From Acidobacteriaceae bacterium (GTDB lineage: Bacteria; Acidobacteriota; Terriglobia; Terriglobales; Acidobacteriaceae): DNA of 64,000 nucleotides. The notes beneath the pieces were generated by a model. It was not told the DNA's origin. It saw nothing but the letters and a program-made list of their open reading frames with translations, and did no database searches. The stretch is from positions 1-64,000 of the forward strand of contig PLHW01000035.1 of the NCBI GenBank assembly GCA_003139095.1, written 5' to 3'. Position 1 is the first letter of the stretch. Each line of letters starts with the position of its first letter. The position numbers and the translations under genes were made by a program. Below, one piece after another: positions 26,659 through 35,241 of the stretch.

Positions 26659-28401
26659 ATGAAGAACCATTCAATATGGCATAGTACGCACGGCCAACTT
26701 CTTGTATTCGTTCTTACGCTCGCAACCGTCTCGGCGCTCGCCCCGCTAAGCCGCGCCCAGGAAGCACCTGCAAAAGACGCGCCTGCGAAAGAAGCTGCGG
26801 CCCAGAGCGCGCCCGCCCCGCAAGCGCCCCAGCCCGACCCCTCCGGCCTCGCCACGGGCGACCGCACCGCTACTACCGACGCGGCCGGAAACTCCTTTGT
26901 CGTTGCCGAGCCCACCGACAAATCCGCGCCCGATTATGCGCAAAGCAAGAAAGCCTTCGACGACTATCAGGCCCAATCCGCCCGCGAGCCGCTCGCCGTT
27001 AAGCTCGCCGACAACGTCGGCCACCTCCGCCTCGCCACCAATTTTGCCTGGACCCTGAACACCGGCTACCTCGTGCTCTTCATGCAAGCCGGATTCGCTC
27101 TGCTGACATGTGGCCTGGTGCGCAAGAAAAACGCCGCGCACCTGATGATGCTCAACTTCGCCGCTTATGTCTTCGCCTTCCTCGCCTACTACGCGGTCGG
27201 CTATGCCTTCCAGTTCGGAGCTGTCGCCATTAACGCCTCGCCCGCCAATCTCGGCGGAGTGCCCACGCTGAACCACTTTCTTCTGGGCGGCGGGCAGTGG
27301 GGATTTCTCGGCGGGAGAGGCTTCTTTCTGATCGGCCCCGCCTATGACGCCTCCAGCAACGTCTTCGCACTCTTTGAAGTCGTCTTCATGGAAACCGCCG
27401 GCTACATCATCGTCGGCGCGGTCTGCGAGCGCATCACCTTCGGCGCGTTCCTGCTCTGCGAACTTTTCATCGGCGCGATCCTCTACCCCATCTACGGCTG
27501 CTGGGTTTGGGGAGGAGGCTGGCTCTCCCAGGTCGGCTCCACGCTGCATGCCGGCCACGGCTACGTCGACTTCGCCGGATCCACGGTCGTGCACGCTGTC
27601 GGCGGTTTTTGCGCCATGGCTCTGGCCATCATTCTCGGCCCGCGCCTCGGCAAGTATGGCCCCGGAGGCCGCATTCGTGTTTTTCCAGCCCACAACATCG
27701 TCTTCGTCGTCACCGGCACGCTCATCCTGCTTTTCGGATGGATGGGCTTTAACCCCGGGTCAACGCTTGGCGCAACCGACCTCCGCATCTCCTCGATTGC
27801 TATCAATACCAACCTCGCCGGCGTCGCCGGAGCAGCCGCCTCCATGGTTCTTTGGTACTTCCTCTTCGGCAAGCCCGACATCACGATGGCCTGCAACGGC
27901 ATGTTGGCCGGACTGGTTGCCATTACCGCCAGTTGCGCGTTTGTCACGCCCACTTCTTCCGTTGTGATAGGAATGCTCGCCGGCCTGCTGGTGTGCGGCG
28001 GAGTTCTGTTCAACGATCGTGTTCTGAAGATCGACGATCCCTGCGGCGCGATCTCGGTCCACGGCTATTGCGGATGGTTCGGCGGCGTCTGCGTCGGCAT
28101 TTTCGCCGACGGCACCTACGGCGTAGGCTGGAATGGGGTCGGCGCCACAAGCTATCTCGGTCGTGCGGGCCAAGGCGTCACCGGTCTGCTCCACGGGGAC
28201 GCAAGCCAGTTCTTGTGCCAATTGTTGGGAGCAACTATCTGCGTGGCGTGGGCTTTCGGCGCGACCTACGCGGTGTTCTGGACGGTCAACAAAGTCCGCT
28301 GCATGCGCGTCGAGCCCGAAGTCGAAGTCGAAGGCCTGGACATGCCCGAATTCGGTATGCCTGCGTATCCGGAAGACGCGGTCAGTCCCGCCTCGTACTG
28401 A
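26659..28401 (+). CDS. amt: Ammonium transporter with long N-terminal extension
   Basis: A 580-residue Amt-family channel for ammonium. Pore residues are recognisable: the first pore His lies in DFAGSTVVHAVGGFCAMAL and the second in CGAISVHGYCGWFGGVCVG, with the conserved CWVWGGGW segment before the first. About 11 membrane helices follow residue 115. Before them is an unusual N-terminus: a signal peptide (LLVFVLTLATVSALAPLSRAQ), then some 85 residues rich in Ala, Pro, Lys and Asp (PAKDAPAKEAAAQSAPAPQ). ATG 26659 has GAGGAGC eight bases upstream. The usual neighbour glnK is absent; a P-II gene is at 16416. A strong terminator follows at 28428-28456. Confidence 0.95.
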   Translation: MKNHSIWHSTHGQLLVFVLTLATVSALAPLSRAQEAPAKDAPAKEAAAQSAPAPQAPQPDPSGLATGDRTATTDAAGNSFVVAEPTDKSAPDYAQSKKAFDDYQAQSAREPLAVKLADNVGHLRLATNFAWTLNTGYLVLFMQAGFALLTCGLVRKKNAAHLMMLNFAAYVFAFLAYYAVGYAFQFGAVAINASPANLGGVPTLNHFLLGGGQWGFLGGRGFFLIGPAYDASSNVFALFEVVFMETAGYIIVGAVCERITFGAFLLCELFIGAILYPIYGCWVWGGGWLSQVGSTLHAGHGYVDFAGSTVVHAVGGFCAMALAIILGPRLGKYGPGGRIRVFPAHNIVFVVTGTLILLFGWMGFNPGSTLGATDLRISSIAINTNLAGVAGAAASMVLWYFLFGKPDITMACNGMLAGLVAITASCAFVTPTSSVVIGMLAGLLVCGGVLFNDRVLKIDDPCGAISVHGYCGWFGGVCVGIFADGTYGVGWNGVGATSYLGRAGQGVTGLLHGDASQFLCQLLGATICVAWAFGATYAVFWTVNKVRCMRVEPEVEVEGLDMPEFGMPAYPEDAVSPASY

Positions 28402-28427
28402 GACGTCGAGCAGGAAACCGAACGCAA

Positions 28428-28456
28428 AAAGGGCATCCCAAGTTTGGGATGCCCTT
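28428..28456. terminator. Bidirectional rho-independent terminator
   Basis: A perfect 13-14 bp stem (AAAGGGCATCCCAA and its complement) around a GT loop, with A and T runs on the outer sides. It lies 27 bp after the ammonium transporter stop codon and 48 bp from the stop of the convergent gene at 28504, so it can serve both. Confidence 0.9.
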
Positions 28457-28503
28457 TGAGTTGAGCTATAGGCGCGACAAAAGCCACGCCTAGGGTTGGT
28501 TAG

Positions 28504-30492
28504 TTACTTGCCCGTGCCAGTCAGAGAGACACTCTGCGGGCTCGCGGGGGCGTTATCGGTAAACTGCAGCGAACCAGTCCGAGTTCCAGTCTGGGTCGGC
28601 GTGAAGGTTACCTTTACCTCGCACGTGGCTCCAGCCGCTACCGTGCCTCCGTTGACGCACGGAGTCACCTTCTTGGTCTTTGTGACTGTTGCCAGCGCAA
28701 AGTCCCCGGTGGTCGCTATGGTAGTAATGTTCAGCGTCCCCGTACCCGTGTTGGTGAGAACGACCTTTTTGGCTGCGCCCTTGGTACCCACCCCAATCTT
28801 GCCCCACTTCAGCGAGGTTGGTTCGAGTGAAACCTGTGCGCCACCACTGCCACTGCAGCCAGCGAAGGTAAACGATCCGACCTGGGTGCTCCAGTCGAAG
28901 GTCGACGTGACCTTGTAATACTCCTGCGTATACCAGAAGGTGCAGCCATCCTGGTCAATGCGCATGGAGCTGTAGTCGCCCCAACGGTTGGAAGTGTCGG
29001 GCTGTGAACCAGCACCCGCCACGACCTGCAACTCGGGCTCAAGGGTGCCTAAGGCGTCGCTCGCCAGGCGGCCCGCGACGTAGACGGAGGGGTACATCGC
29101 CGTTCCACCCGGACAAGTGCTGCCGCAGGACTCGCTGTAGCCGAGGAGGATGTTACCCTGCTTGTCGCGAGCGAGTGAACCCATCCAGCGCCAGTTTCCG
29201 TCGGGAGCCCAGGTGCCTTGCTGATAAACGCTAAGGCCGCTTGGGGCGACGAGGGTGGGAGGCGCGGTGATTTCCATCCAGCGCACGCCGCCCTGACTAC
29301 CGGATGCGGTCACGTCAAAATTCACGAGCCAATGCTGCGATCCCCCGCTACCGTCGTTCGAGTAGGCGAAGCGGTACATCAGTCGATCGCCGAGGGAATC
29401 GGCTTTGTCGGTGATGCCTTTTTGCGGAACGCAATCGCCACCGTAGCCGCCGTTGCACGCCGGGGTAAAGCTGGCAATGGCAATCAACTGCGAGTTGCCG
29501 TCGCCGGTCCAGGTTGCGCCCTTCGACCAGTCGGCGGGGTTATTGATGTGCGCCGAATACAGAGAGAGGTGCGAGGTATCCACATCGCCCACGCTGCCGA
29601 TGAAGAACTGGTCCTGACCCGAAGGAGGATTAGTAGCAGTATCCTGGTCGGCGGGCAGCAAGCTGTCTTCACTGGCGGTGTACTGGTGGCAAATCTGTTC
29701 GGCCGAGGGGTCACCGGTCAACATTTTCGTGCGGTTGTAGACGCAGGCCAGCGGACCAATGAAGCTGCCCGTGCCGAAGTTGTTCTGCGACTGGCCGTAG
29801 TTGGTCGGCCAGATTCCCCACTTGGGATAGTCCGGGAACCCGTTCCCGGGAATACCAAACTGATAAAGGTAGTAAGTCCCATTGGCGTCAGGGGTAGTGG
29901 AAATGGCGACGCAAACGGCATAGGGAGAAGCAAATACGTTCTGCGTCAGGAGCCAGCGATGGGCGACCACGTCCCACTGCGCGATGATGTCACCATCGTT
30001 TTGCTCCTTGCACAACGGAGTTCCCGAAAGGCCTGACCAAAGAACATTGCCCTCGACCGCAGGGCCGCAGGTATAGGGAGAGGTCTTCGAACAGACCGTG
30101 TAGGAGGTATTAACCCACTGCACAACCTGCGTATCGCCGACCGCCATGGTCGTGTCGGGAGGAGCGTCAGGCACGGTGTAGTTGGGGAATCCATTACCGA
30201 CGCCGAGGAAATCCGCGCCGATGCTGTAATTGGCTTGCGGGCCATTGGGGTAGTTCTGCTCGACCGGGTCGACCAAACCTCCGATAGCATGCTTGGGAAC
30301 GCGGCGGACCGGGTTCGCTTCGTGAAAACCGTAATTCAGTGGCTGCGGCAGTTTGGCCAACTCCCCAAGAGGGGCCGAAATGCCGAATGCCTGGGGATGG
30401 TTGACTGTGTCCTGTGAGAATAGCGGAACGCTGCAGAACAACAGAACTGTAAGGGCTGAGCACAACATTACGACAGTGCGACTTCTTTTCAT
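28504..30492 (-). CDS. Large secreted protein with C-terminal Ig-like (choice-of-anchor) domain
   Basis: A 662-residue exported protein. ATG 30492 gives a clear signal peptide (MKRSRTVVMLCSALTVLLFCSVPLFSQ); the open frame reaches 30609 but the extra codons show no homology. The body has beta-propeller-like stretches (DVVAHRWLLTQNVFASPYAVC, NPPSGQDQFFIGSVGDVD, WMGSLARDKQGNILLGYS), suggesting a large extracellular ligand-binding domain of unknown role. The last 110 residues form an ASPM/SPD-2/Hydin-like Ig domain: VSLEPTSLKWGKIGVGTK, VVLTNTGTGTLNITTI and VKVTFTPTQTGTRTGSLQFT. It is divergent from the gene at 30788. Confidence 0.75.
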   Translation of the reverse strand: MKRSRTVVMLCSALTVLLFCSVPLFSQDTVNHPQAFGISAPLGELAKLPQPLNYGFHEANPVRRVPKHAIGGLVDPVEQNYPNGPQANYSIGADFLGVGNGFPNYTVPDAPPDTTMAVGDTQVVQWVNTSYTVCSKTSPYTCGPAVEGNVLWSGLSGTPLCKEQNDGDIIAQWDVVAHRWLLTQNVFASPYAVCVAISTTPDANGTYYLYQFGIPGNGFPDYPKWGIWPTNYGQSQNNFGTGSFIGPLACVYNRTKMLTGDPSAEQICHQYTASEDSLLPADQDTATNPPSGQDQFFIGSVGDVDTSHLSLYSAHINNPADWSKGATWTGDGNSQLIAIASFTPACNGGYGGDCVPQKGITDKADSLGDRLMYRFAYSNDGSGGSQHWLVNFDVTASGSQGGVRWMEITAPPTLVAPSGLSVYQQGTWAPDGNWRWMGSLARDKQGNILLGYSESCGSTCPGGTAMYPSVYVAGRLASDALGTLEPELQVVAGAGSQPDTSNRWGDYSSMRIDQDGCTFWYTQEYYKVTSTFDWSTQVGSFTFAGCSGSGGAQVSLEPTSLKWGKIGVGTKGAAKKVVLTNTGTGTLNITTIATTGDFALATVTKTKKVTPCVNGGTVAAGATCEVKVTFTPTQTGTRTGSLQFTDNAPASPQSVSLTGTGK

Positions 30493-30787
30493 ATTTTGGG
30501 TCCTTTTTTTCGCGCCTGTTGGGCGCGGAGACAAGCAATCTGGTGAGTTAATCACAGTTTCCTTGGGAATACAACTATTGCCTGCGTAGTTAACTGCAAC
30601 GTTTTTCACCTATTCGGCAGTGGGCTTCAGAGAGGGAAGACTTGGAACCTCTCGCCTCAATGTTGACCAGCAGGTTAGCTTCCAAAAATCCGCCATGATC
30701 GGGCGGTGATCGCCAGCCAACGAATCAGCGACAAATCATGGCGTGATACACTCCGATTTTCTTTGACCGGGGAGGCCGCCCACAGTC
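30493..30787. other. Divergent intergenic region
   Basis: These 295 bases hold the promoters of the divergent secreted-protein genes at 30492 (minus) and 30788 (plus). No gene, strong hairpin or recognised operator was found. Confidence 0.4.
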
Positions 30788-32575
30788 ATGTCTCAAAGCA
30801 AGTTCTTCAACCTCCGCTCAAAACGCGACAGCTCGCCACGAAATCGGCGGGCTTTGGTCAGTAGTCTCTTGCACGCGTTTGCCGCGTTGGCGCTCCTGGC
30901 GTTGGGAGCGGCCATGGGAGCGGCCCAGCACACTGTTGTCGAGAAAAACGGAGTCGGCGGAAAAATTGAAACCGACTACAACGCCGCCGACAAAGCGTCC
31001 GAGATGCGCACCATCGGCGCCGATGGGAAACTCCAGCAAAAAGTGGATTACGAATACCTGCCTGGGTATCACGTTCCCCAGCAGACCGACACGACGTATT
31101 GGCCGAGTGGGCGAGTGCGCAAAGTGGCCCGCAATAGTTACGACGCGAGCGCGAACTTTACCGAGGAATTCATACAGGTCTTCGACGAGTCCGGCAAACA
31201 GATTGGGGGCCACAGACTGACGCACGACCCGTGGACCGGTACGTATCGCTGCGCCGAATGGAATGCGGCTGCGGAGGATTATCGGGCCGTCGCCTGCCCG
31301 TCGGGCGAGGAAGGCGGCGGCGGCGAAGCGGAGGAGCCGAAAAAATTCACCTACGACGAGGTCATAAAGCATCTCGACGCAGCGCGGAAAAATGCGCAAC
31401 GGGAACAGCAGAACACGGGGCGCGCGCGGGCCGAGGAGTCGCCTGCCGCGAAAGAGCGAATGGTAGGAATGGTTTTGCCGGCGCAGGTCCATCCGGGTGA
31501 GCGGGTGTCGGGAACGGTGGTCGAGAATCCAGATCGATATAGCGAAATGCCGGAGGTTGCGGTGACGCGCATCGCCGTGCCCTTTGAAGCGACCGGAGAA
31601 GCCTCAGGGTTATCGGGTTGGCGCTTCGAGACGGAAGGGGAAGAAGCGCGGCCGGCCGATGGCCCGATTACGTTTGTCGTTCCACGACGCGGCTCCAAAC
31701 TGAAGATCACGTTCCGGCAGGCCGGCAATCAAGATCGATCGGTGACGCAGACGCTGGATCTCTCTGCGAACTTTGGACGCCCGACGCAGGAGGCGCGAGG
31801 CGCGAACTCATTTCACGTGGCAGCGCTTTGCCTGAAGGGCGAACTCTGCGCGGTGAGCGGATCGTTCGGTGGCGACAGCAGGAAGACCTTCGCCGCTTTC
31901 GAAGATCGTCCGGCAACGATCGTGGCGGAGAATTCCGAGACCGCCTATCTCAGCATTCCGGAACTCACCGAGCCCGGGGCTCGGCCATTGTTTCTCTCGG
32001 AAACATCGGCCGATGGGGCAAAGGTAGTTGCATTTCCTGTTGTGGTCGGCATGTTCTTCATCCGAAATATCGGTCGCGAAGTACAAGCCGGCGAGAGTCT
32101 GATCACGTTCCCGACCCTCGATGGTCCGGGGGATCTGCCGGACTCGGCGTGGCTGGCGGGCAACTTCCCCGCCACCAATCTGGAGCGTGCTCAGCAACTT
32201 ATTCCAGGATTCCAACTGCCCAAGGCAAGTCGCGAGGCTCACGAAGAGCGCGAAGCTCACGAAGAGGGCGACTCCAAAGAAAAGCGCAAGATCGAAGAGA
32301 ACCCGGCCAAAGAAAACTCAAAAGAAGAGAAAAAGGAAGAAGGAGAAATCCTCCTCGTCGTCAAGAACGTTATGCCGGACCAGATTTCGCTACGCAGTTC
32401 AAAAAATGAAATGCTCGTCTTTCATTTGAGTGACGAGTCCTTCCGCCGCGGCGAGTTCAAATATGATCTGCTGATTGAGGCCAAGAAAGCGGGCAAAGTC
32501 CAAGTGAAGGGATACGTAATCCCATTTCTGGCGCCGATTGCGGGGCAAGAGTTCAACGCCAAGGTGGCGCATTAG
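30788..32575 (+). CDS. Exported hypothetical protein with charged low-complexity tract
   Basis: A 595-residue exported protein I do not recognise. An N-terminal membrane-spanning signal (ALVSSLLHAFAALALLALGAAMGAAQ) precedes a region resembling repeat-type beta strands (DGKLQQKVDYEYLPGYHVP, RVRKVARNSYD), and a carboxypeptidase-regulatory-like or Ig-like middle (MVLPAQVHPGERVSGTVV). Near residues 475-520 is a Glu/Lys-rich tract beginning ASREAHEEREAHEEGDSKEK. The C-terminus (PDQISLRSSKNEMLVFHLSD, GKVQVKGYVIPFLAP) looks like a beta domain. It is a stand-alone gene; its stop lies 40 bp from the convergent gene at 32615. Confidence 0.6.
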   Translation: MSQSKFFNLRSKRDSSPRNRRALVSSLLHAFAALALLALGAAMGAAQHTVVEKNGVGGKIETDYNAADKASEMRTIGADGKLQQKVDYEYLPGYHVPQQTDTTYWPSGRVRKVARNSYDASANFTEEFIQVFDESGKQIGGHRLTHDPWTGTYRCAEWNAAAEDYRAVACPSGEEGGGGEAEEPKKFTYDEVIKHLDAARKNAQREQQNTGRARAEESPAAKERMVGMVLPAQVHPGERVSGTVVENPDRYSEMPEVAVTRIAVPFEATGEASGLSGWRFETEGEEARPADGPITFVVPRRGSKLKITFRQAGNQDRSVTQTLDLSANFGRPTQEARGANSFHVAALCLKGELCAVSGSFGGDSRKTFAAFEDRPATIVAENSETAYLSIPELTEPGARPLFLSETSADGAKVVAFPVVVGMFFIRNIGREVQAGESLITFPTLDGPGDLPDSAWLAGNFPATNLERAQQLIPGFQLPKASREAHEEREAHEEGDSKEKRKIEENPAKENSKEEKKEEGEILLVVKNVMPDQISLRSSKNEMLVFHLSDESFRRGEFKYDLLIEAKKAGKVQVKGYVIPFLAPIAGQEFNAKVAH

Positions 32576-32614
32576 CGGCTCTCGTTAACCGCAAGATGGG
32601 GCGCGGGGTTGCCG

Positions 32615-34036
32615 CTACGTCTGCCGTTTCAGCGCTCGGTCGAGGGTCTGGTCGAGAGCGGCTTTGGCTTTGTCATATTCCTCGGCAGTGAGTTTGCCCT
32701 GCTTGCGCTCGACTTCCAGTTGGAACAACTCCTCTTTTAGAGCTTCAAGAAGGGTGGCGGAGCGGGAACCGGACGTGGCTGTGGAAGGCGCACCGGCCTG
32801 CGAAGCCGCCGAGCCCGAGATCGCGCTGGCTCCTGGGCCGGTGATGGGAGCGGCCAACGGTCCGGATGCGAAAGTCGCGCGGGATGCGTTCGCTCCTGAA
32901 GCGCCCGAGCCGAGTGCGCCAGGGCCAGAGAAGTGCGGCCCCGATGCGGCAGAGACTGCGCCCTGCCGTTTGGTGACGATCCAGCCTCCGATGCCGAGCA
33001 GGACGATGAAGGCGCCAATAATCGGCCAGCGATACTTTTCCAGCGGATCGGGAGCGTCAATGGGCGCGCCGAGTCCACCGCCGGGACGATTGCTCTCGGC
33101 CGTAGGCGACTGCTCGCCCATTGGGCCCGTCGGACCGCCTTGGGCTTCGGGGCCAGCTTCGGCTCCGCCACCTTGCGCCTGCTGATCGGAGATTGTTCCC
33201 GTTCCGCTGATTGTGAAGGATAGAGATTGTCCGGCGCGAGTTTGCTGCGCGAGTTCGACGATCCCATCGGACTGATTCGGGTCCTGCATTGATTTAAACG
33301 TCGACGCGTCGGCGGCCGCGAAGCGCATCGACTTCGGCAGCATGACGACGAAGTGCTCGGCGGGATAGAGCGGCTTCGGGTCGATCTTCATTGTGCCCGT
33401 GTAGGGCATGGTGAACTCGAGCTGAAATTGCGTTTCTCCGGGGCGCAGCGGAAAGGCGATGGCATAGCGGCCTTTCTCGGACTGCGGCACGACCTCGGCT
33501 GGGATGGGCTGCCCATTGGGCGCTTTGGCCTGGAGCTGTTCGACCTTCGCGCCTGCGGGCAGATAGAACTCAAAATTGTGATCGTTCATCTGGGTGACGC
33601 TGGCCGGGTTGTTGACGGCGAAAAGTCGAATGCCTTGCAGGCTGCTCGCGTCGGCCTGAAAGCGAAGAACGTCGGCGGTGAGGCCGATGCCGTCGACCTT
33701 TTTCGCCACGTCATAGACCTTCACGTCGACGTTGCTGGTGCCGGGCGGCGCGATCTGATGGTAGTTGACACCCTGGTGAACGGCGCGAATCAGGTGCGGC
33801 GCTCCGCCGCCAGAGCTATCGCTGAGTTTGAAGCTGAACTTGCCCGCCGAGTCGGCCTTGGTGCTGCCGGCAACGTCCATGCCATTGGCGATGTTGATGA
33901 GGATGACCTCGTCTCCGGCAGCGGGCTTGTTGGTGGTACCGTTGGTGACGGTGCCGGAGAGGGTCTGGGCTGCGGCGGAGGCCAGGGAGAGCGCGAGGAG
34001 CGCGGTTATGAGAACGGACTTTTTGAGATCGGTCAA
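32615..34036 (-). CDS. Exported membrane-anchored protein linked to cytochrome c biogenesis genes
   Basis: A 473-residue protein with signal peptide (KKSVLITALLALSLASAAAQ), a carboxypeptidase-regulatory-like domain (TLSGTVTNGTTNKPAAGDEVILI), a second beta region (FYLPAGAKVEQLQAKAPNGQ and YAIAFPLRPGETQFQLEFT), a Gly/Ala/Ser-rich linker, one membrane helix (YRWPIIGAFIVLLGIGGWIV) and a cytosolic tail whose end EERKQG-type helix reads LEALKEELFQLEVERKQGKL then TAEEYDKAKAALDQ. The tail resembles short helical oligomerisation motifs. It lies downstream of ccmF, ccmH and the CcmI-like gene on the same strand, which suggests but does not prove a role in cytochrome c maturation. Confidence 0.6.
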   Translation of the reverse strand: MTDLKKSVLITALLALSLASAAAQTLSGTVTNGTTNKPAAGDEVILINIANGMDVAGSTKADSAGKFSFKLSDSSGGGAPHLIRAVHQGVNYHQIAPPGTSNVDVKVYDVAKKVDGIGLTADVLRFQADASSLQGIRLFAVNNPASVTQMNDHNFEFYLPAGAKVEQLQAKAPNGQPIPAEVVPQSEKGRYAIAFPLRPGETQFQLEFTMPYTGTMKIDPKPLYPAEHFVVMLPKSMRFAAADASTFKSMQDPNQSDGIVELAQQTRAGQSLSFTISGTGTISDQQAQGGGAEAGPEAQGGPTGPMGEQSPTAESNRPGGGLGAPIDAPDPLEKYRWPIIGAFIVLLGIGGWIVTKRQGAVSAASGPHFSGPGALGSGASGANASRATFASGPLAAPITGPGASAISGSAASQAGAPSTATSGSRSATLLEALKEELFQLEVERKQGKLTAEEYDKAKAALDQTLDRALKRQT

Positions 34037-34060
34037 AAGAACTCCTTAAGGATTAGATCT

Positions 34061-34318
34061 TCAGCGCACAATGTCTCTGAGCCTCAGGTCAAACTCCTTC
34101 TCTAAGAACTCGATCGTATTCGGCTGCCCATCCAACGAGGCGCGGATGAGTTGCGTGGTATAGAGCACTGATTTTGCCTTCCACTTCGCTGCGGAGCGCT
34201 CAACCGCTCTAATCCATTCCACCGTCACAACAAACTCGGAAAGTTCGTCTGACTCCGCATTTTCTCTTAGGCCAGAACACGCGAGACTATGTTGCAGTAA
34301 GGGCCTGCCGCTATGAGC
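34061..34318 (-). pseudogene. In-frame remnant downstream of the CcmI-like gene
   Basis: Immediately after the CcmI-like stop codon (34321-34319) the same reading frame stays open for 85 codons to a TGA at 34063-34061. The early part has no ATG, GTG or TTG start, but the segment from about 34223 reads as convincing protein: SDELSEFVVTVEWIRAVE, then AAKWKAKSVLYTTQLIRASL and IEFLEKEFDLRLRDIV. A GTG near the VVTVEW stretch could start a peptide of about 55 residues. It most likely is the 3' remnant of a lost gene; a short real gene is the alternative. I do not know the family. Confidence 0.4.
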
Positions 34319-34606
34319 CTACACCACCTGCTCCGAAGCCTGCTCCAGCCGGGCGATTTCGGCCATGATGGCGGCGGCTTCTTCTTCGAGCGAGTTGCGC
34401 ATGGACTGGTAGTCGGCGTCGGGCACCTTGCCGGCTTTGTATTCGAAATTCAGGTCGCGCAGGTTTTCATAGACGGATTCCTTGCGTTCGCGGAGATAGC
34501 CGAGGCGCGTTTTTTCTTCTCCCGCGTACACTTCGCCCGGGAAAAAGAAGACGTAGTAAAGCGAGGCCAGCGTGAAGATGGCGCAGACGAAGAGGGTCAT
34601 CGACAT
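34319..34606 (-). CDS. CcmI-like small membrane protein
   Basis: A 95-residue protein with one N-terminal membrane helix (MSMTLFVCAIFTLASLYYVFFF) and a charged helical tail, KTRLGYLRERKESVYENL, then LNFEYKAGKVPDADYQSM and LEEEAAAIMAEIARLEQ. This matches the N-terminal part of CcmI-type apocytochrome chaperones (the ERKxxVYxNLRDLxFEYxxGK pattern). It follows ccmH by 40 bp on the same strand. A tandem AGTTCTC repeat fills that gap, so the ribosome site is atypical (GAGAAC on the coding strand). Confidence 0.72.
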   Translation of the reverse strand: MSMTLFVCAIFTLASLYYVFFFPGEVYAGEEKTRLGYLRERKESVYENLRDLNFEYKAGKVPDADYQSMRNSLEEEAAAIMAEIARLEQASEQVV

Positions 34607-34608
34607 AG

Positions 34609-34639
34609 AGTTCTCAGTTCTCGGTTCTCAGTTCTCAGT
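34609..34639. repeat. Tandem 7-bp repeat before CcmI-like gene
   Basis: Four units of AGTTCTC (one with GGTTCTC) plus a partial fifth. It occupies the gap between the ccmH stop and the CcmI-like start codon. On the coding strand it supplies repeated GAGAAC, which may stand in for the ribosome binding site. Confidence 0.7.
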
Positions 34640-34646
34640 GGGAACC

Positions 34647-35240
34647 TCATTGCTCAGTCTCCTTGCGCGCCTGCGCTCGCAGCTCGTCCAGTTCGGGACC
34701 TCTTGGGATGGTGATGCCATCGGCTAGCGCGGGCGTGGGGCGGTTCTTCCAGGAGCGCACGATATGCACTGCGAAGGCGATGCCGAGCGCTAATACGACG
34801 AACGGCATGATCCAGGCTACCCGATTGAAGCCGGTGGCCGTAGGCGCGGCAATAACAGTAGGCCCGTATTCCTGCACAAAGCCCTGGAGGATGAGGTCGT
34901 CGTTGTCGCCCTTATCGATCGCGGCCATCAATTGGTCGCGCATCTTGTCCGAAGACTTGCAGCCAATGTGGTTGCATTCGAGAAGTACCTGGCCGCATCC
35001 GCACGTACACATCATGCGATGGCCAAGGTCTTTGAAGCGAGCGTCCGTGTTTCCGCCCGCGCCCATGAAGAGGAAGACGGCGGCGGTGAGGGCTGCGGCT
35101 TGCAGGTAGCGGCGCAGGGAGCGCGTAGAAGGTCGGGAGTAGGGGTCCCTCGACTCCCCCAAACCGTTCGCTTCGCGTACGGTTTGGCTCCGCTCGGGAT
35201 GACAGCGCGCGTAAGTCCGGAAAGGGTTGGGTACTTTCAT
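34647..35240 (-). CDS. ccmH: Cytochrome c-type biogenesis protein CcmH, N-terminus altered by a repeat
   Basis: CcmH reduces or holds apocytochrome CxxCH cysteines for haem attachment. The conserved region reads HRMMCTCGCGQVLLECNH, followed by DQLMAAIDKGDNDDLILQGF and a membrane helix VAWIMPFVVLALGIAFAVH. A signal or anchor helix LQAAALTAAVFLFMGAGG precedes it. ATG 35240 directly follows the ccmF stop (TGATATG) with GGGGGA upstream, so translation is coupled. Between this start and the first helix lie about 30 residues including CHPERSQTVREANGLGESRDP, which are read from an inserted copy of the 67-bp hairpin repeat (35139-35205). The reading frame survives the insertion. Confidence 0.85.
   Translation of the reverse strand: MKVPNPFRTYARCHPERSQTVREANGLGESRDPYSRPSTRSLRRYLQAAALTAAVFLFMGAGGNTDARFKDLGHRMMCTCGCGQVLLECNHIGCKSSDKMRDQLMAAIDKGDNDDLILQGFVQEYGPTVIAAPTATGFNRVAWIMPFVVLALGIAFAVHIVRSWKNRPTPALADGITIPRGPELDELRAQARKETEQ
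35139..35205 (-). repeat. Hairpin repeat inserted in ccmH coding sequence
   Basis: On the minus strand it reads CTGTCATCCCGAGCGGAGC at one end and GAGTCGAGGGACCCCTAC at the other, matching the arms at 1-68 and 414-481. The internal palindrome is CCAAACCGT/ACGGTTTGG (35159-35187), again different in sequence. It sits in frame inside ccmH, between its start codon and its signal helix. Confidence 0.85.
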
Positions 35241-35241
35241 A

